A stretch of DNA of 64,000 nt from Bisporella sp. PMI_857 (taxonomy: Eukaryota; Ascomycota; Leotiomycetes; Helotiales; Helotiaceae): positions 1,426,001 to 1,490,000 of the forward strand of contig JAJSPD010000001.1 of assembly GCA_021307315.1 (NCBI GenBank), in the 5' to 3' direction. Position 1 is the first letter of the stretch. Every line of letters begins with the position of its first letter. Shown piece after piece: positions 1 to 11,596 of this stretch. The notes under the pieces were generated by a model. That model was not told the DNA's origin. It saw only the letters and a list, made by a program, of their open reading frames with translations, and searched no databases. Made by a program: the position numbers and the translations under genes.

Positions 1-1349
1 AAATGATGCGGTGATACGGCGAGGTTGTCTGAAGTTGGGAAAGCACTCTATATACCTGAGCAGTTGGCCCTTGCTGGAACAATACTTTCAAATTAAAATA
101 GAATTCGTTACGCTTCTGGCTGCAAAGAGCTTGAAGTTCAAAGCCTCCACATTAATATATTTGGTAATCTTTCCTACCTGAAGGCTCTCACTAGGTTGCA
201 TCTAGATTAGTGAACCGATAACGAGGGTATTGATTCATGAGGTAGCCATGCTGCGATGACTCGATTCAATGAACATCAGAGCTTCCCGAGGCTCAACATC
301 CCATGCTTAACTGCCTTTCCATATTGGTAGGCATCGATAAGCTTAGCTGAGATTCTCACTTCATGGGTTGCCAATCTAGTGAAGTCTGCACATTCCCAGC
401 CTTGCCTTCAATCTAACGTGTTCTAAACACGTAGAACCCGAACCTGAGTCGGTCGTAGATAGCCTTTTATCCCTAAATAAACGAGAATTCCGTATCCTAT
501 GATCTCTTGAGCCGAGCTCTGTTCTATGTCCTTTGGCGTTCTTGGCTTATGGTTCAATCGAGGATTCATATTAGAGGTTCTACCCGAGCCATGAGTTCAT
601 GTTCGACGTGTTTCGCCGCCTCCCATGGCGTTCTCTAAGGACCAATTGTTAGCAGACATAGTGAACTGTTTCAGTTAGATATGGTCTAACAATGTTCGAA
701 CCCACGCGATTAGAGTTGTTGAGCTGCGATTGTATTCATAGAACACTCCCTCATTGTAGGGAGGCTAAATTTAGAAGATTAATATTGAGATTCTGCCTCC
801 CCATATAATTTCTGGTTAGAGATGCCTAGAAAGGCGCATGTCACCTATAGACCAGTAATCTGCAAGATAGATGAAAATATATAGTGACCATCTGCACTTG
901 GTGCTACAAAAGTGTTGTTATGAATACTCTCGGGGATGAAGCTTGGATCGACTTAAGGAATTCACATGTGGCACATGGATCTCGCTAAATTTCAGGGGCT
1001 GGTGGTGCCAACTCGTCTTTCTTGGACCATTGCTTAATTTGACCACACCGGAAGTGAGCAAACTGTACTTGAACCCAGCGTACGGCTTGTAATCAACCGT
1101 ATATCCAACAACACTCTCAATATCTTGTTAATAGCCTTGACTCGCATCTAAATTCTACCAGCCATATAGCTCAGTCAAAAGCGGGGTCGATTACCAAGAA
1201 CAGCCTCGGCCGGTTGCACAGACCCTTTCTGAACATCAAGCATACGCATATTGTCCAACGCAACCTTCGCACTGAGTCTGACTATAGACTTTATTTATAT
1301 TGACACAAGTAGTTTCAACCATCCATATCACTCACCAATAACACAAAAA
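1..1349. other. Intergenic, no gene seen
   Basis: No reading frame here looks like protein on either strand and I recognise no repeat unit, tRNA or transposon motif. The last ~100 bases before position 1350 should hold the promoter and 5' leader of the small membrane protein that follows. Confidence 0.5.
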
Positions 1350-1814
1350 ATGTCTACGTCAACCCTCTTAAACCTTGCTGGTGGCCTCTTCCTCCTACTT
1401 CCCGTCGGTCACACCCAGATGTACTTCCAACGCTTAAGAGCTGGTCTGAACGCCGCCGCCCTGCCCGGATACGCAGGCAGTGTTAGTTGGAGCCAAGCCA
1501 ACGGCTATTTCATCACCACCGGTACGTCTATCTCTCCCTAAAACCACCCGTTTGGCCAGTCCTCCGTGCCAAATATGCTTCGCTCGAATATGTGAGAACC
1601 CAGAAAGGCTGAGTAAAAGATAGCATTGCTATGTTTCAAATGGGCTCAGCAAGGCGGCGTTCCAACAGGAATCGAGAGATGGATCTTCGCGACGTTGTTG
1701 GCGACACAGTTGCTCACTGGTGCGGCGTATCTTAGGAAAGGTGTTGCGGCGCCGCCGCTTGCTTATGGCATTGGTAGTGCATTGATGATCGGGGGATATT
1801 TGAAAGGGATTTAG
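1350..1814 (+). CDS. Small multi-pass membrane protein, unknown function
   Basis: Two exons (1350-1521 and 1624-1814) join in frame to give about 120 residues. The intron has donor GTACGT at 1522, a branch-like GCTGAG and acceptor TAG at 1621-1623. I chose the ATG at 1350 because it directly precedes a hydrophobic segment; an upstream in-frame start would add a non-conserved-looking leader. The product has about four hydrophobic stretches: residues ~5-20, a segment spanning the splice junction (~55-65), ~80-97 and ~103-118. Loops are short and the protein ends in GYLKGI. This is the shape of a small integral membrane protein. I do not recognise the family and no catalytic motif is visible. 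Confidence 0.7.
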
Positions 1815-2012
1815 GGAGGAAATCTGGATATTTCAATGTTCACTTTGTAATAAGTGTTATTTTTTTATTAATGAGAAGCACGTGATGCTGGCGCCATTTG
1901 CGTGACATCGTTTATAAGCATGGTTCAAAGCACATGCTTTTCAGCTGTGATATTTGCACTCAAGTGTGAGATTTGAAAAATAATTGGAAAAGCCTTTAAG
2001 ATTCTGCGAAAT

Positions 2013-3398
2013 ATGTATCAGAAAGTCAGGATACTCGTGCTTGGCGCCACAGGATACATGTCAGGAGACCAAGTAGCGATTGGGTGTTCGAAGGACTATA
2101 CGCTGACTAGCAGACAGTGGTGGCTCTACACTTTCGAAACTACTGGAAGCTAATAATGATTCATATATCTTATCTGCGCTGGTCCGAAAACCAGAGCAAG
2201 CTGCGAAACTAGAAGAAGCTGGAGTTACAGGCATTCTATTCAAAGATCTAGATGATTCTGAAGCAATTACGAATGCCGCTAAAGAACATGACAGTCAGTT
2301 GATTGCTCCTTCATCGTGAGTCGAATCAAGCTCACGAGGTCAGTTATAATTGGCGCGGCATCTGCTCGCCACCAGGGCAGCGTAAAAGCTATTCTTGAAG
2401 GGCTTGGGCAGCGGAAGGGAAGCCCGCTCGGCGATGTGCATTACATCCATGTAAGGCCAACATCCTTGGATTGTTTAAAAATATAGGATTAACGGAAACG
2501 AGACTTCTGGTGCGAGCATGCTTGGAGACTGGCCTGAGTCGGGTAGACGAGCGGATACATCAATTCACTCTGATGTAGATGAAGATATCTATTTAGTCGA
2601 GAGACAATTCCCGAAGGACGAGCCTTGTAGCCCAGTGCGCGACCTGAACCAGCTTGTTGTTGAGATAGGAGAGCAGAAGGGAGTGAGAACTTATATTGTG
2701 CCTCCCCCACTAATTTGTGAGTTTGCGTGGGACTTGCATGCGGCGACCAGCTCTCACTTTGTGCTAATGACTGTCCAGTCGGTCGAGGAACTGGGCTATT
2801 CACCGAAGGCGTCGGTCAGGTGCACATGCTGACTGAACTGGCCCTGAAGGCAAAACAAGCAGTGATGGTAGGATCTGGATCTGGAGTCTGTCAGACCCTT
2901 TCCGCCACTTTTAGTATCGACTAACTAACGGATAGATTTGGAACCGCGTACATATCAAGGACCTGAGCAACCTATACCTGCTCCTTACCCAACGCATTCT
3001 TTCTCAAAAAGCGACACCGCATGGCAAGACCGGCTATTACTTCGCCGAGAACGGTTACCAAAGCTGGAAGAGCATTGCAACAGGGATTGGGAAGGTTGGG
3101 AAGGAGTTCGGTATTTTCGCGACCGATGCTGTAGGGAATGTTGAACTCCAGGAAGTGGCAGATCGATGGTATGGTGGCAATGTGAACAGCGCGGAAGGCG
3201 TTCTAGCTTCGAAGTAAGGCGACAGCATATTCGATGATATCAAGATGAGAAATGACTGCTAATATTTGAAGTGCGAGAATAAAAGCCGACAGGGCCCGCT
3301 ATGTTTTGGGCTGGAGTCCAAATTATGGTGATGACGTGTTTGAGAACGACATTCGAGAGGTTGTTACAACGATGAGTAAGAAGGGGTCGTCGTCCTAG
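2013..3398 (+). CDS. NAD(P)-binding Rossmann-fold protein (atypical SDR / NmrA-epimerase type)
   Basis: No long frame spans this region, but seven exons splice cleanly: 2013-2059, 2118-2293, 2344-2450, 2503-2716, 2779-2885, 2936-3213 and 3272-3398. They give 351 residues with every intron 50-62 bp. Splicing across intron 1 rebuilds the dinucleotide-binding glycine motif GATGYIGGS at residues 11-19, which neither exon encodes alone. Further conserved-looking blocks are ALVRKPEQAAKL, GRGTGLFT and IWNRVHIKDLS, which fit the extended/atypical SDR family (NAD-dependent epimerase/dehydratase, NmrA-like). The substrate is unknown; such proteins act as soluble reductases, epimerases or redox-sensing regulators. 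It follows the small membrane protein on the same strand after ~200 bp and converges on OST1. No defect is visible. Confidence 0.85.
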
Positions 3399-3843
3399 AG
3401 TCTTCTCTTTATGAAAGAAGGCTCTAAAATCAGCCAGGTGGCAACAAAACTAAGTTCAAAACTTAAGGACAAGATATTTATTTTAAGGTAATCCTCAATT
3501 TTATAGGAGGATCAATAGTGCTCGTCGGCCATGTCATATTCCGAATTTGCCATCATCCATAATGTCATTTGATTGTCCACTTTCGACAATAGGAATTGGT
3601 GGAAGCCCAGCTTCCGCGAGTATAACAGCAACACTTCCCCATTACTTCAAGGAGTCTAAGCAAATGCTAATGCTCGGCACCTACAAACTTCACAACAAGA
3701 TTTGAGAGGAAATCTTGGCAGCGTATGGCTCTGTTGAATACAGATACCCTATATATTTCTTCACAAGAACTAGTTATAAATTTGCTGGCTCCAAGAGTAA
3801 CAAATAAGGCAACTTTTTATGTTACATAATGTACATATAATCT
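3399..3843. other. Convergent intergenic region
   Basis: This AT-rich spacer lies between the 3' ends of the Rossmann-fold gene (+) and OST1 (-). It should contain both polyadenylation regions. I see no coding sequence or repeat in it. Confidence 0.5.
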
Positions 3844-5421
3844 CTATGATCGCTTCGCTTTAATCGCAACATCCAAACTTCCAATAAACCATGCCGCCAC
3901 GAAGATTGACAAGAATCCTCCGAAAATAACTAGTGGTTTGCGCAGACCAGCTAACAGTGGATAGTCGTATGTAACGATCAGTTCACGGTCACGGAAGTCA
4001 TCAACAATATTGATGGCATTGAGTGTAAGTGTTGTGCGTCCTGTGGTGTCCATGAAAGTTTTGTGGAGTGAAACTGACGATGAAATTAGAGGGACAGTGG
4101 TGCTATATTGGACATTTCTACGACTTGTCAGTATCGGTATAGTGCAGTATCTCAAGATACTTACTCAGCTCCTTCTGGGAGGATAACACGGAGTTCGATG
4201 TGCTTATACTCAATGCCTTCGGCTTGCTTCGGCCCTTCAAGGAACGGAACATTGAGAACGTATCTGTCTCCACCGCTCACTTTGCGCAGAAACCTCTTGC
4301 TGTCCGCATCCCATCCTACACGGAACGGATAATTCCACCCACCAAATACAGGATATCTCGGCTTTAACTCTAGATTCGCTTCTCGCTTGTTGCTCCTGAA
4401 GCGAGATGTTGAAACGTTCCCAATAACATCTGTGAAGTATGGGGTTAGACTCCCAATTCTCAATGGGAACTTAAGATCTTTAACTGCAGTGGTGGATGGG
4501 TTGTAGTATTGTTGCTGCGCCCACTTCACTCTCGAAAATTGCTTGGTAAGATTTGCTGCACGATTGTGTAAGGTGTAACGTTCCTCGAAAGCAATGTTTC
4601 CTCCCCAATGGCTCACTTCAACATCCCTCTCCAACTTTGAAACGTGAATAAGAGGCTTGGTGAACTCGTACCGCACCCTGACTGGCTCTACAGCTCCGGC
4701 AGCAACCTCACCGAACGACCCATATGTAAACTTGCTTCCTTGCTTTTGAGGAGACTCAGGCTTTCCTGGGATGATGGTGTATTCTGGAACATCGGTAGTT
4801 CCAAACTTAACATCGGTCTTCTGCTTTAATGTGTCGTATGCGGAAGGGAAGTATGCCGAGAACTCATACACAACATACTGCTTGCCGTCTTGGTCAACCG
4901 TCGCTGGTAGAGGATTTAAGGCGGATAGGTATGTATATGTGATACTGATGGTCTGTTGGGCTTTAGGAGCAAGTGGTTTGGAAAGTTTAACACGGTAATA
5001 TTGTGTATCGCTGGAGGCTAGTCAGTGTGTTGTCACTCAAAATGGAGTAGAATTGGTCTTGCCTGTCTGGGTCAAACTCGACTGCCTCCACCTTAAAGGG
5101 TGCCGAGTCCAAATCCTTCTTATCCCTCACCTCCAAGCCTCCAATTGTCTCCATCTGCCTAGATGTGAAGGGTATGAAGTATTCATCTTGAGGGGTGCTC
5201 GCTGAATTCTCAATGACCACATTAACTGATGCTCTTGGTGCACTCTTCTCCAGATTGATGTTTTGCACTAAGTTAACATTCTTAAAATTCTGAGGAGGCT
5301 TGAAGTTTGCGGGTAGGATCAGTCGTGACTGGAAGAAAGGTTTCGTCAGATTTCCAGCATTCACACTTATTGCTGTTCCTGCAAAGGAGAGCACGGCAGC
5401 TGCAATCGCCGAAGCTTTCAT
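3844..5421 (-). CDS. ost1: Oligosaccharyltransferase subunit OST1 (ribophorin I)
   Basis: This is a subunit of the ER oligosaccharyltransferase complex, which transfers the lipid-linked glycan to asparagines of nascent proteins. Three exons (5421-5063, 5010-4165, 4117-3844) encode 492 residues, close to the usual ribophorin I length. The N-terminus is a signal peptide (~1-21, MKASAIAAAVLSFAGTA) followed by the long lumenal ribophorin domain with motifs such as TQYYRVKL, PLAPKAQQT and YEFSAYFPSAYDT. One transmembrane helix lies near the C-terminus (LVIFGGFLSIFVAAWFIGSL), and a short basic tail ends in KAKRS. The first intron (5011-5062) starts with GC rather than GT on the coding strand (CAG|GCAAGA); only this boundary restores the family sequence DPDSDTQYYR. 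Intron 2 (4118-4164) is canonical. The gene lies head-to-head with hexokinase. Confidence 0.95.
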
Positions 5422-6048
5422 TGTGAAGATTTAAGGAAGGCCAGCCTTGAAAATGAAATCCCGAGAGCGGCGGAGTCTTTAATTGAACGAGGGTTTCGTG
5501 TATCACAGCTGTCAATTCCACTTTCTGGTCCCTTGCTGGAGCTTGCGAACTGGCCTTTGGAGGCGCGCTTACGAGTCCATTGTGCCAAGGCGCGTTTATT
5601 TAAGCTACCGCGGCTATTTCTTATCGTGATGCGGCTAGAACTATCTCGGAGATAGAACGATAACATAACATCTCATACTTTGAGGGCGACGTCATTTGCT
5701 GGCTGATCCTCAGTCTCACCTACTATAAATCTACAAAGGTATGCAGCTTGATAGTTATGAGTTGTATCAACTTCTGCTTTATAAATAAACAGATTGGTAG
5801 AACATAGCTTCCTACTAACTGATTGGTTTGTGTGGCTGAATCAGGTTCCTGCATGGAGCTTGCAATTGGTTGCCCCACGTCACAGATCAATAGTCAATCC
5901 CGAGCTTAAGCATACTTAAATCTCCTGAAGACCTCGCAAACTCCCATATCAACCTTCATTCTAGCCTTCTATATACCTCCCTACGGTATTAACACTACAT
6001 ATCTACACCCACATCATAAAGGAGAAGATTGACTAAAGTTCATTCAAA
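5422..6048. promoter_or_regulatory. Divergent promoter, OST1 / hexokinase
   Basis: This 627-bp divergent spacer holds three ATTGG motifs (CCAAT on the other strand) at 5793, 5822 and 5865. It also has one GTGGGG on the minus strand (CCCCAC at 5873-5878), which fits the SYGGRG consensus of the carbon-catabolite repressor CreA/Cre1. These motifs sit 170-260 bp upstream of the hexokinase ATG. Binding is inferred from consensus only. Confidence 0.35.
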
Positions 6049-8441
6049 ATGGTCGGACTCGGTCCTGTAAGACTTTTGGCTTCCCCTCATGCTGGAGCTT
6101 GACCCTTTTCCACCTCAACATTGTATTTTCCAACTTTCGAGGTGGATATAGCTTAACTCTATACCTGCTCTTGCTTTACATGTGTGTATACAGTACTAAC
6201 AGTACACATAGCGAAAGCCACCCTCCCGCAAAGGTACGAGCCTTCAAGGGCGTAGTTTCTTCTTTCTTGTTGTGGTTTGACTTGTTTCTTTCCTGCCACT
6301 TGAACGATTTTATTTGTGGAATACCGTCCCTGGCAAATATATAGCGCTTCATTCTCTCAATCCCGTAAATTGAATCAACATGTAGCTAGCAGTGGTTCGA
6401 TATTTTACAGCTCCAAGTGGAGCTTCGGGTCAACTCAAGTCTTCAGTCTCAAGCAGGTTACTCCTGTGATGCCAAATATTTTGCATTCCCCTGCATATCT
6501 CTATACGCTTATTATTATCATGAATTTCAATTTGAACTCAATTAATTTTCGTCCCATGTTTCTCAATTCCCAACACTCGGTGTTGACAATACGTTGGTCT
6601 CGCAAGTTGTGAAGACTATCAGAGTCCGAGGAGATCGTGCAGTCTTGCTTCCTTGCTCTATTGTCCATTGGAACCTGTACCCCACGCGCGCAATTCAGCA
6701 TGTACTGTTGTCAAATCATGAGAGGGCAAAAAGAAACTCTCACCGCTGTCACGTGGTGGAAGCTCGAGCCTTGTTCCGTATCCTTGCCTGTGGCGTGCAT
6801 CACTATTTACCAATGACAATTTCTGAGCGTTCGCTATGAAGCTTTATACTAACGCTCTTTATAGGTTCTATGGCCGATGTGCCAAAAGATCTGTTGCAGG
6901 AGATCAACCGTTTGGAAGAATTGTTTACTGTTGATACTGCCAAGCTCAAGAGCATCACAGATCATTTTGTCTCTGAGCTCATCAAAGGTATTTTACCATC
7001 CTGGTTACGTTTAATCTGTACTAAAGAATTATAGGTCTGTCCGTTGAAGGAGGAAGCATTGTAAGTAAGTCTAGACCAAGAATCTAAGCCGAGGCTTATC
7101 ATTAACAGCCTATGAACCCAACATGGTGCATGTCCTTCCCAACTGGATATGAGACCGGCACCTTCCTTGCCCTTGACATGGGTGGAACCAATCTCCGCGT
7201 CTGTGAGATTACTTTGACCGACGAGAAATCCGAGTTCGACATTATTCAGTCCAAGTACCGTATGCCGGAAGAGCTCAAGACTGGTGAGGCCGACGAGCTC
7301 TGGGAGTACATTGCCGACTGTCTCCAACAGTTCATTGAAACTCATCATGCTGATGAGAAGATTGATTCAATGCCACTTGGTTTCACTTTCTCCTACCCGG
7401 CAACCCAAAACTATATCGATCATGGTATTCTTCAAACCTGGACAAAGGGATTTGATATTGATGGTGTTGAGGGCGAGAATGTTGTTCCCATGTTCGAGGC
7501 TGCTCTTAATAAGAGAGTGAGTATATTTGCTTTCCCTCCGATCAATACCTAACAAGGGATAGGGAGTTCCCATCAAGCTAACTGCATTGATCAACGACAC
7601 CACCGGAACGTTGATTGCCTCAGCCTACACCGATACCTCCATGAAGATTGGCTGTATCTTCGGCACAGGATGCAACGCAGCATACATGGAAGAATGTGGA
7701 TCAATCCCCAAGCTCGCACATATGAACCTTCCACCCGATACTCCCATGGCTATCAACTGCGAATGGGGTGCCTTCGATAACGAGCACAAAGTCCTTCCAC
7801 GCACGCCGTACGATATTATTGTCGACAAGGAGTCCCCACGTCCCGGCCAACAAGCATTCGAGAAGATGATTGCCGGTCTCTATCTTGGCGAGATCTTTCG
7901 CCTCGTCCTCGTCGACCTCCACGACAACAAAGATGTCCATATTTTCGAGGGCCAGAATATCGACAAGCTCCGCAAGGCATACACTCTAGATTCATCCTTC
8001 CTCTCTCAAATCGAGGAGGATCCCTTTGAGAACTTGTCGGACACCAAATTCCTCTTCCAGAACAAGCTCTCCATCGACGCCAATCACCCTGAGCTCGAGC
8101 TCACCCGACGTCTCGCCGAGCTGATCGGCACTCGTGCCGCTCGTCTGTCCGCCTGTGGCGTCGCCGCCATCGCCAAGAAGAAGGACTATAAGACCTGCCA
8201 CGTTGGTGCCGACGGCTCCGTCTTCAACAAGTATCCTCACTTCAAGGCCCGTGGCGCCGCTGCCCTTTCCGAGATCTTGGATTGGCCCGCTAAGAAGAGC
8301 AAGAAAGCCGAAGACCCCATCGAGATCCTTGCCGCTGAGGATGGATCTGGTGTCGGTGCAGCGCTTATTGCGGCTTTGACGCTGAAGAGAGTCAAGGAGG
8401 GCAATCTCGCGGGCATTGAACATCCTGAGAACTATAAATAG
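6049..8441 (+). CDS. hxk: Hexokinase
   Basis: It phosphorylates hexoses with ATP at the first step of glycolysis and in fungi may also act in glucose signalling. Six exons (6049-6066, 6212-6233, 6865-6987, 7035-7060, 7109-7516, 7563-8441) give 491 residues, the normal length. Exon 1 codes only MVGLGP and exon 2 is a 22-base microexon coding RKPPSRK plus one base. Intron 2 is 631 bp, an outlier among ~50-bp introns. Key family motifs are LALDMGGTNLRV (phosphate 1, ~residues 83-94), LGFTFSYPA (sugar binding), LINDTTGTL with the catalytic Asp, IFGTGCNAAY, and the C-terminal adenosine-binding EDGSGVGAAL. It is hexokinase rather than a kinase-dead regulator, since the catalytic INDTTGT segment is intact. 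The promoter is shared with OST1. Confidence 0.96.
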
Positions 8442-8741
8442 ATCCTTGGAAGATGTATATGAGAGAAGTCGCCTTGATCTTATTGCTCATGAGAAAACTG
8501 GCTGATGCCTTTGGCTTTTACGATGGTTTCGAAAATGGCAGATGTTTCACGGGACAAGATAGCTTAGCTCTTAATACAGAGTGAACTCACAAGCTAGAAA
8601 TGATCTCTATTCATGATTGCTCGTTAAATGCAAGGGTATCGTAACTTTTCTGCCTCCCATTTCCTCGGAAATCCCCTTTCTATGCTTGGGGCCACAAATG
8701 TAATTCAATTTCAATACTTTGAACGCCCACTGCGCATCCCG

Positions 8742-10028
8742 CTATCCTAGGAATGTACAGACTGGTAATCGGTACTCTTCCAACGTCCAATATCTTCTTC
8801 GAACACCCTTCCATTCCCCCTCTCCTTCATCTCCTAATTTCCCTACTGGCACGTTCGTCCATTCAACATCCATACCCGCATCACAGAGATCTAGTTCCAC
8901 AACCTTTGTGTATACATCATAACACACCCTCCTATCCGCTCCTAACCCATTAAAGAATCCAAACCTGCCTTCTGGATCTAACAAGCCTATAACATACTCT
9001 GTGAAGAATAGCTTGAGCTGCGAGTAATCTTCACCAAAAGTATCGAAGTATATTACATCAAACATCTCTCCATTCTCCAACAGCGTCTTCACTACATCCT
9101 GCCACCGCCCGTCATGGACCACATATTTCCCACCTTCTGGCGCGCTCTCCCTCCACGCTTGTCCAAAATCGGAGCCCGGTGCAGAGAGCTTTTGTAGAAC
9201 CCGAGGATGCGCTTCGATGATATGATGGGAGAAAGGTTTCGTGTTGTGGAACATACGGTCGATGATGCCCATTCCAAATCCGACGTTCAATATCCTCTTT
9301 CCAGGCTTCAAATCCGGCAGCAAAAGGTCCACAGAGCGCCGCATAATATCCGTTTCCCAAGCCATCATCACCCCATTGTCGTCTGCGTCTAGCAGTTTAT
9401 CATCTTCGAACTTCAACTCACTCTTCAGATAATCCTCAGAGTTCACGTCTTTCTTCGCATGTTCTGGTGATGTCTCTTCCCCATTTTTCTCTACAGACTC
9501 AATAATTTCTTCCGTAGAGCCATCTTCAACTTTTACATCATTTTCTACCTCATCATCAGATTCAAGAGCTTCATAGCCGCCAATCAGCCCAAGCAACATC
9601 TCTGCCCTTACACCCGCGTCAACACACAAATTATAAAGCTCTTTCTGCCCCAGCCTCCAAGCCAAACATCCGGGTGTCTCGCTTTTCGCATCTAGATCGT
9701 TCCATATCGCACCGCTCAAAAACAGCTCCCTTACAACATCTTTCGCTGCCTCAATGTCGACCTCTTCCTCCTCCTCTTCTAGATGGCATGTGCAAGGACC
9801 ATTCGTGCTATGAGCATGAGTCTCTGGCGATGAAGATGTAGAAGGATCGCAAGCAGCAATCGCGGCATGTAGAGGTGTATAGCCTGTCTCGGGGTCTTGT
9901 ACAGAAGCAGCGCCCGGCACTCGGAGGAGGGGTTTGAGCGCGTGCAGGTTATGGTTTGCGGCGTGAAGGAGAATGAGTTGCGTGTTATCGTCTTCTTCGA
10001 CAGAGGGAGCGAACGCTGGATCATCCAT
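8742..10028 (-). CDS. rmt2: Protein arginine N5-methyltransferase RMT2
   Basis: This fungal-type arginine delta-N methyltransferase modifies, in yeast, ribosomal protein Rpl12. The single exon codes 428 residues from the ATG at 10028; the frame extends eight codons further upstream only through a TTG. The N-terminal part has ankyrin-like sequence (TGYTPLHAAIAA, ~residues 50-65) and an acidic spacer. The C-terminal half is the SAM-dependent methyltransferase domain, with motif I as ILNVGFGMGIIDRMF and downstream HIIEAHPRVLQKL, VIYFDTFGEDYSQL and the YWTLEEYRLPVC end. It converges with hexokinase over a 300-bp spacer and lies head-to-head with the small gene at 10341. An unusually acidic linker (about residues 160-215) separates the two domains. 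Confidence 0.93.
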   Translation of the reverse strand: MDDPAFAPSVEEDDNTQLILLHAANHNLHALKPLLRVPGAASVQDPETGYTPLHAAIAACDPSTSSSPETHAHSTNGPCTCHLEEEEEEVDIEAAKDVVRELFLSGAIWNDLDAKSETPGCLAWRLGQKELYNLCVDAGVRAEMLLGLIGGYEALESDDEVENDVKVEDGSTEEIIESVEKNGEETSPEHAKKDVNSEDYLKSELKFEDDKLLDADDNGVMMAWETDIMRRSVDLLLPDLKPGKRILNVGFGMGIIDRMFHNTKPFSHHIIEAHPRVLQKLSAPGSDFGQAWRESAPEGGKYVVHDGRWQDVVKTLLENGEMFDVIYFDTFGEDYSQLKLFFTEYVIGLLDPEGRFGFFNGLGADRRVCYDVYTKVVELDLCDAGMDVEWTNVPVGKLGDEGEGEWKGVRRRYWTLEEYRLPVCTFLG

Positions 10029-10340
10029 AGCTGCAAATTTGGCAAAGAGCAATACAACGCTACCAATCGCTCTTAGCTACAAGAATGATGCTTGAGGAGG
10101 GGCATTATTTTTTAGATGCGGGGATGCGGCCGTTAAGTCCGCTAAATGCTCTCGCCCCATTTACTTAATGGAGGCTCCACTTAAGGCTTCATCAACCTGA
10201 ATTTATCTCATTCACATCCGCTCTAAATTCCCGTGACATCCGCCCATTCTTATAATTCCCTCATCTTACTCTTTTTATACTCACTAGCAATACCTGTCTA
10301 TACCATTATTTCCATACGCTTGATCTGAGTAACCGGCACA

Positions 10341-10883
10341 ATGACACAAGTAATAAAATATGTGGCCGACAACTTCCTCTCCGAGTCCCCCGTGATCTTC
10401 ATGGACTCGGATCCTTCTATGCAGCCTTCCTATCTTGGCTCCTATGTTGTTGCCCTGCGCGGACAAATCTACACCGCCCTCACCGGCGATGTTCCCAAAT
10501 TCCACGAGCCGGGCAAGCTCCGCGTTGTCTGGTGGGATACGAATGGTTCCCAAGGCTTGCGGGACTACGAACTGAGGCAGTACAGGGAAGTTGAGACTTA
10601 TTGGAACTCGTTAAGGATCTTACCTGAGGTGAGGCGGTGCGTGGTGATGGGATATACGAAGCAGAATCCGTATAAGGCGACGAAGGAGAGCAGAGAGTTG
10701 ACGACGTGGTTGGACGCGGAGATTGAGAGGACGAGGAAAGAGAGGGAAAGGATGGGGGGGTTTAAACCGGTTCCGAAGGGGGAAGGAGAGTTGGACGTTG
10801 ATGCGCTGCTGGATGAGACGGAGAAGTTGGTTAGGGAGGAGCAGCTGAGGGAGGCGAACGCAAGGAAGAAGGTTGATGTTTGA
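10341..10883 (+). CDS. Conserved-looking hypothetical protein, 180 aa
   Basis: The single exon codes 180 residues. I do not recognise a family. The first ~110 residues look globular and tryptophan/tyrosine rich (VVWWDTNGSQGLRDYELRQY). The last ~70 are charged and probably helical or coiled-coil, with Arg/Glu repeats and a lysine-rich end. There is no signal peptide or membrane segment. Its ATG is ~310 bp from that of RMT2, so the two probably share a divergent promoter. The base composition shifts to G-rich in the 3' half, matching the Arg/Lys/Glu-rich tail. It is probably a real gene because the frame is clean and the codon usage resembles its neighbours. Confidence 0.65.
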   Translation: MTQVIKYVADNFLSESPVIFMDSDPSMQPSYLGSYVVALRGQIYTALTGDVPKFHEPGKLRVVWWDTNGSQGLRDYELRQYREVETYWNSLRILPEVRRCVVMGYTKQNPYKATKESRELTTWLDAEIERTRKERERMGGFKPVPKGEGELDVDALLDETEKLVREEQLREANARKKVDV

Positions 10884-11596
10884 GGAGGAACGAGAGAAGG
10901 GCATTGGTTGGCGTTCGGAGCTAGGATATCTTGGGTGGTTATTATCTGGGTTTGGATATTGCTGTAGCCTTCGTTATAGGAGCTGTAAGGACTACTAAGG
11001 ATATGATGTATATCAGATTTGGACGATGGCTAAAACACGGATGAGCATGAGTGTTAACGTCCTATCCACCTTTTTATACTTAATAGTTAGGAAGGAACGG
11101 CAGTCGTGAGGATTAAGATACATCCTGGAGCTGCTGCGTAGAATAGTATCCTAGTGGTTGATATAGGTCTAACTCAGCAAATCTTGGATGAAAAATCTCT
11201 CAAATGTTCAACAACCAACATTCCCACGCCGTCCAAATTAGCTTCCAAGCCTCTTAGTTCAGTACACATATCAATATGGATAGTCTCACAAACTTACTCG
11301 TCATATCTTGAAAAATCCTACATTTCATTTGGATATTGTATTAAATAGAAGAGATGTCGTATTTGTAATCACGTGATGCGAATAGTTACCTGCTTATTGT
11401 TTCTGCGACAGAGATGGTACAGAAATGGCAAACTTTGGTAAATTAATTAAAACTTGAAAGCAGCCTATGAACCGCTTCCTACATGAGTGCTTATCCAGCG
11501 ATTTATTATCATGAACAGTGTAGAAGTGCTTGCATAAGGGCTAAACCGAATATAGTAATCAACGTGTTTTCTTGCAAGGGGTAAGCGCGTTGGGAG
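10884..11596. other. Intergenic, no gene seen
   Basis: This spacer lies between the 180-aa gene and MCM4. Short frames here are AT-rich and unlike protein. The distal end merges with the MCM4 promoter. Confidence 0.4.

Noticed and set aside
685..720. B-box-like GGGTTCGAAC on the minus strand suggesting a tRNA
   Set aside because: The T-arm bases flanking it do not pair and no A box or acceptor stem is visible.
2013..3398. Interpretation as a pseudogene because the longest frames are short and broken
   Set aside because: Seven exons with standard splice sites restore a continuous 351-aa Rossmann-fold protein.
6234..6864. Intron-encoded snoRNA in the long hexokinase intron
   Set aside because: I could not find matching C and D boxes with a closing stem.
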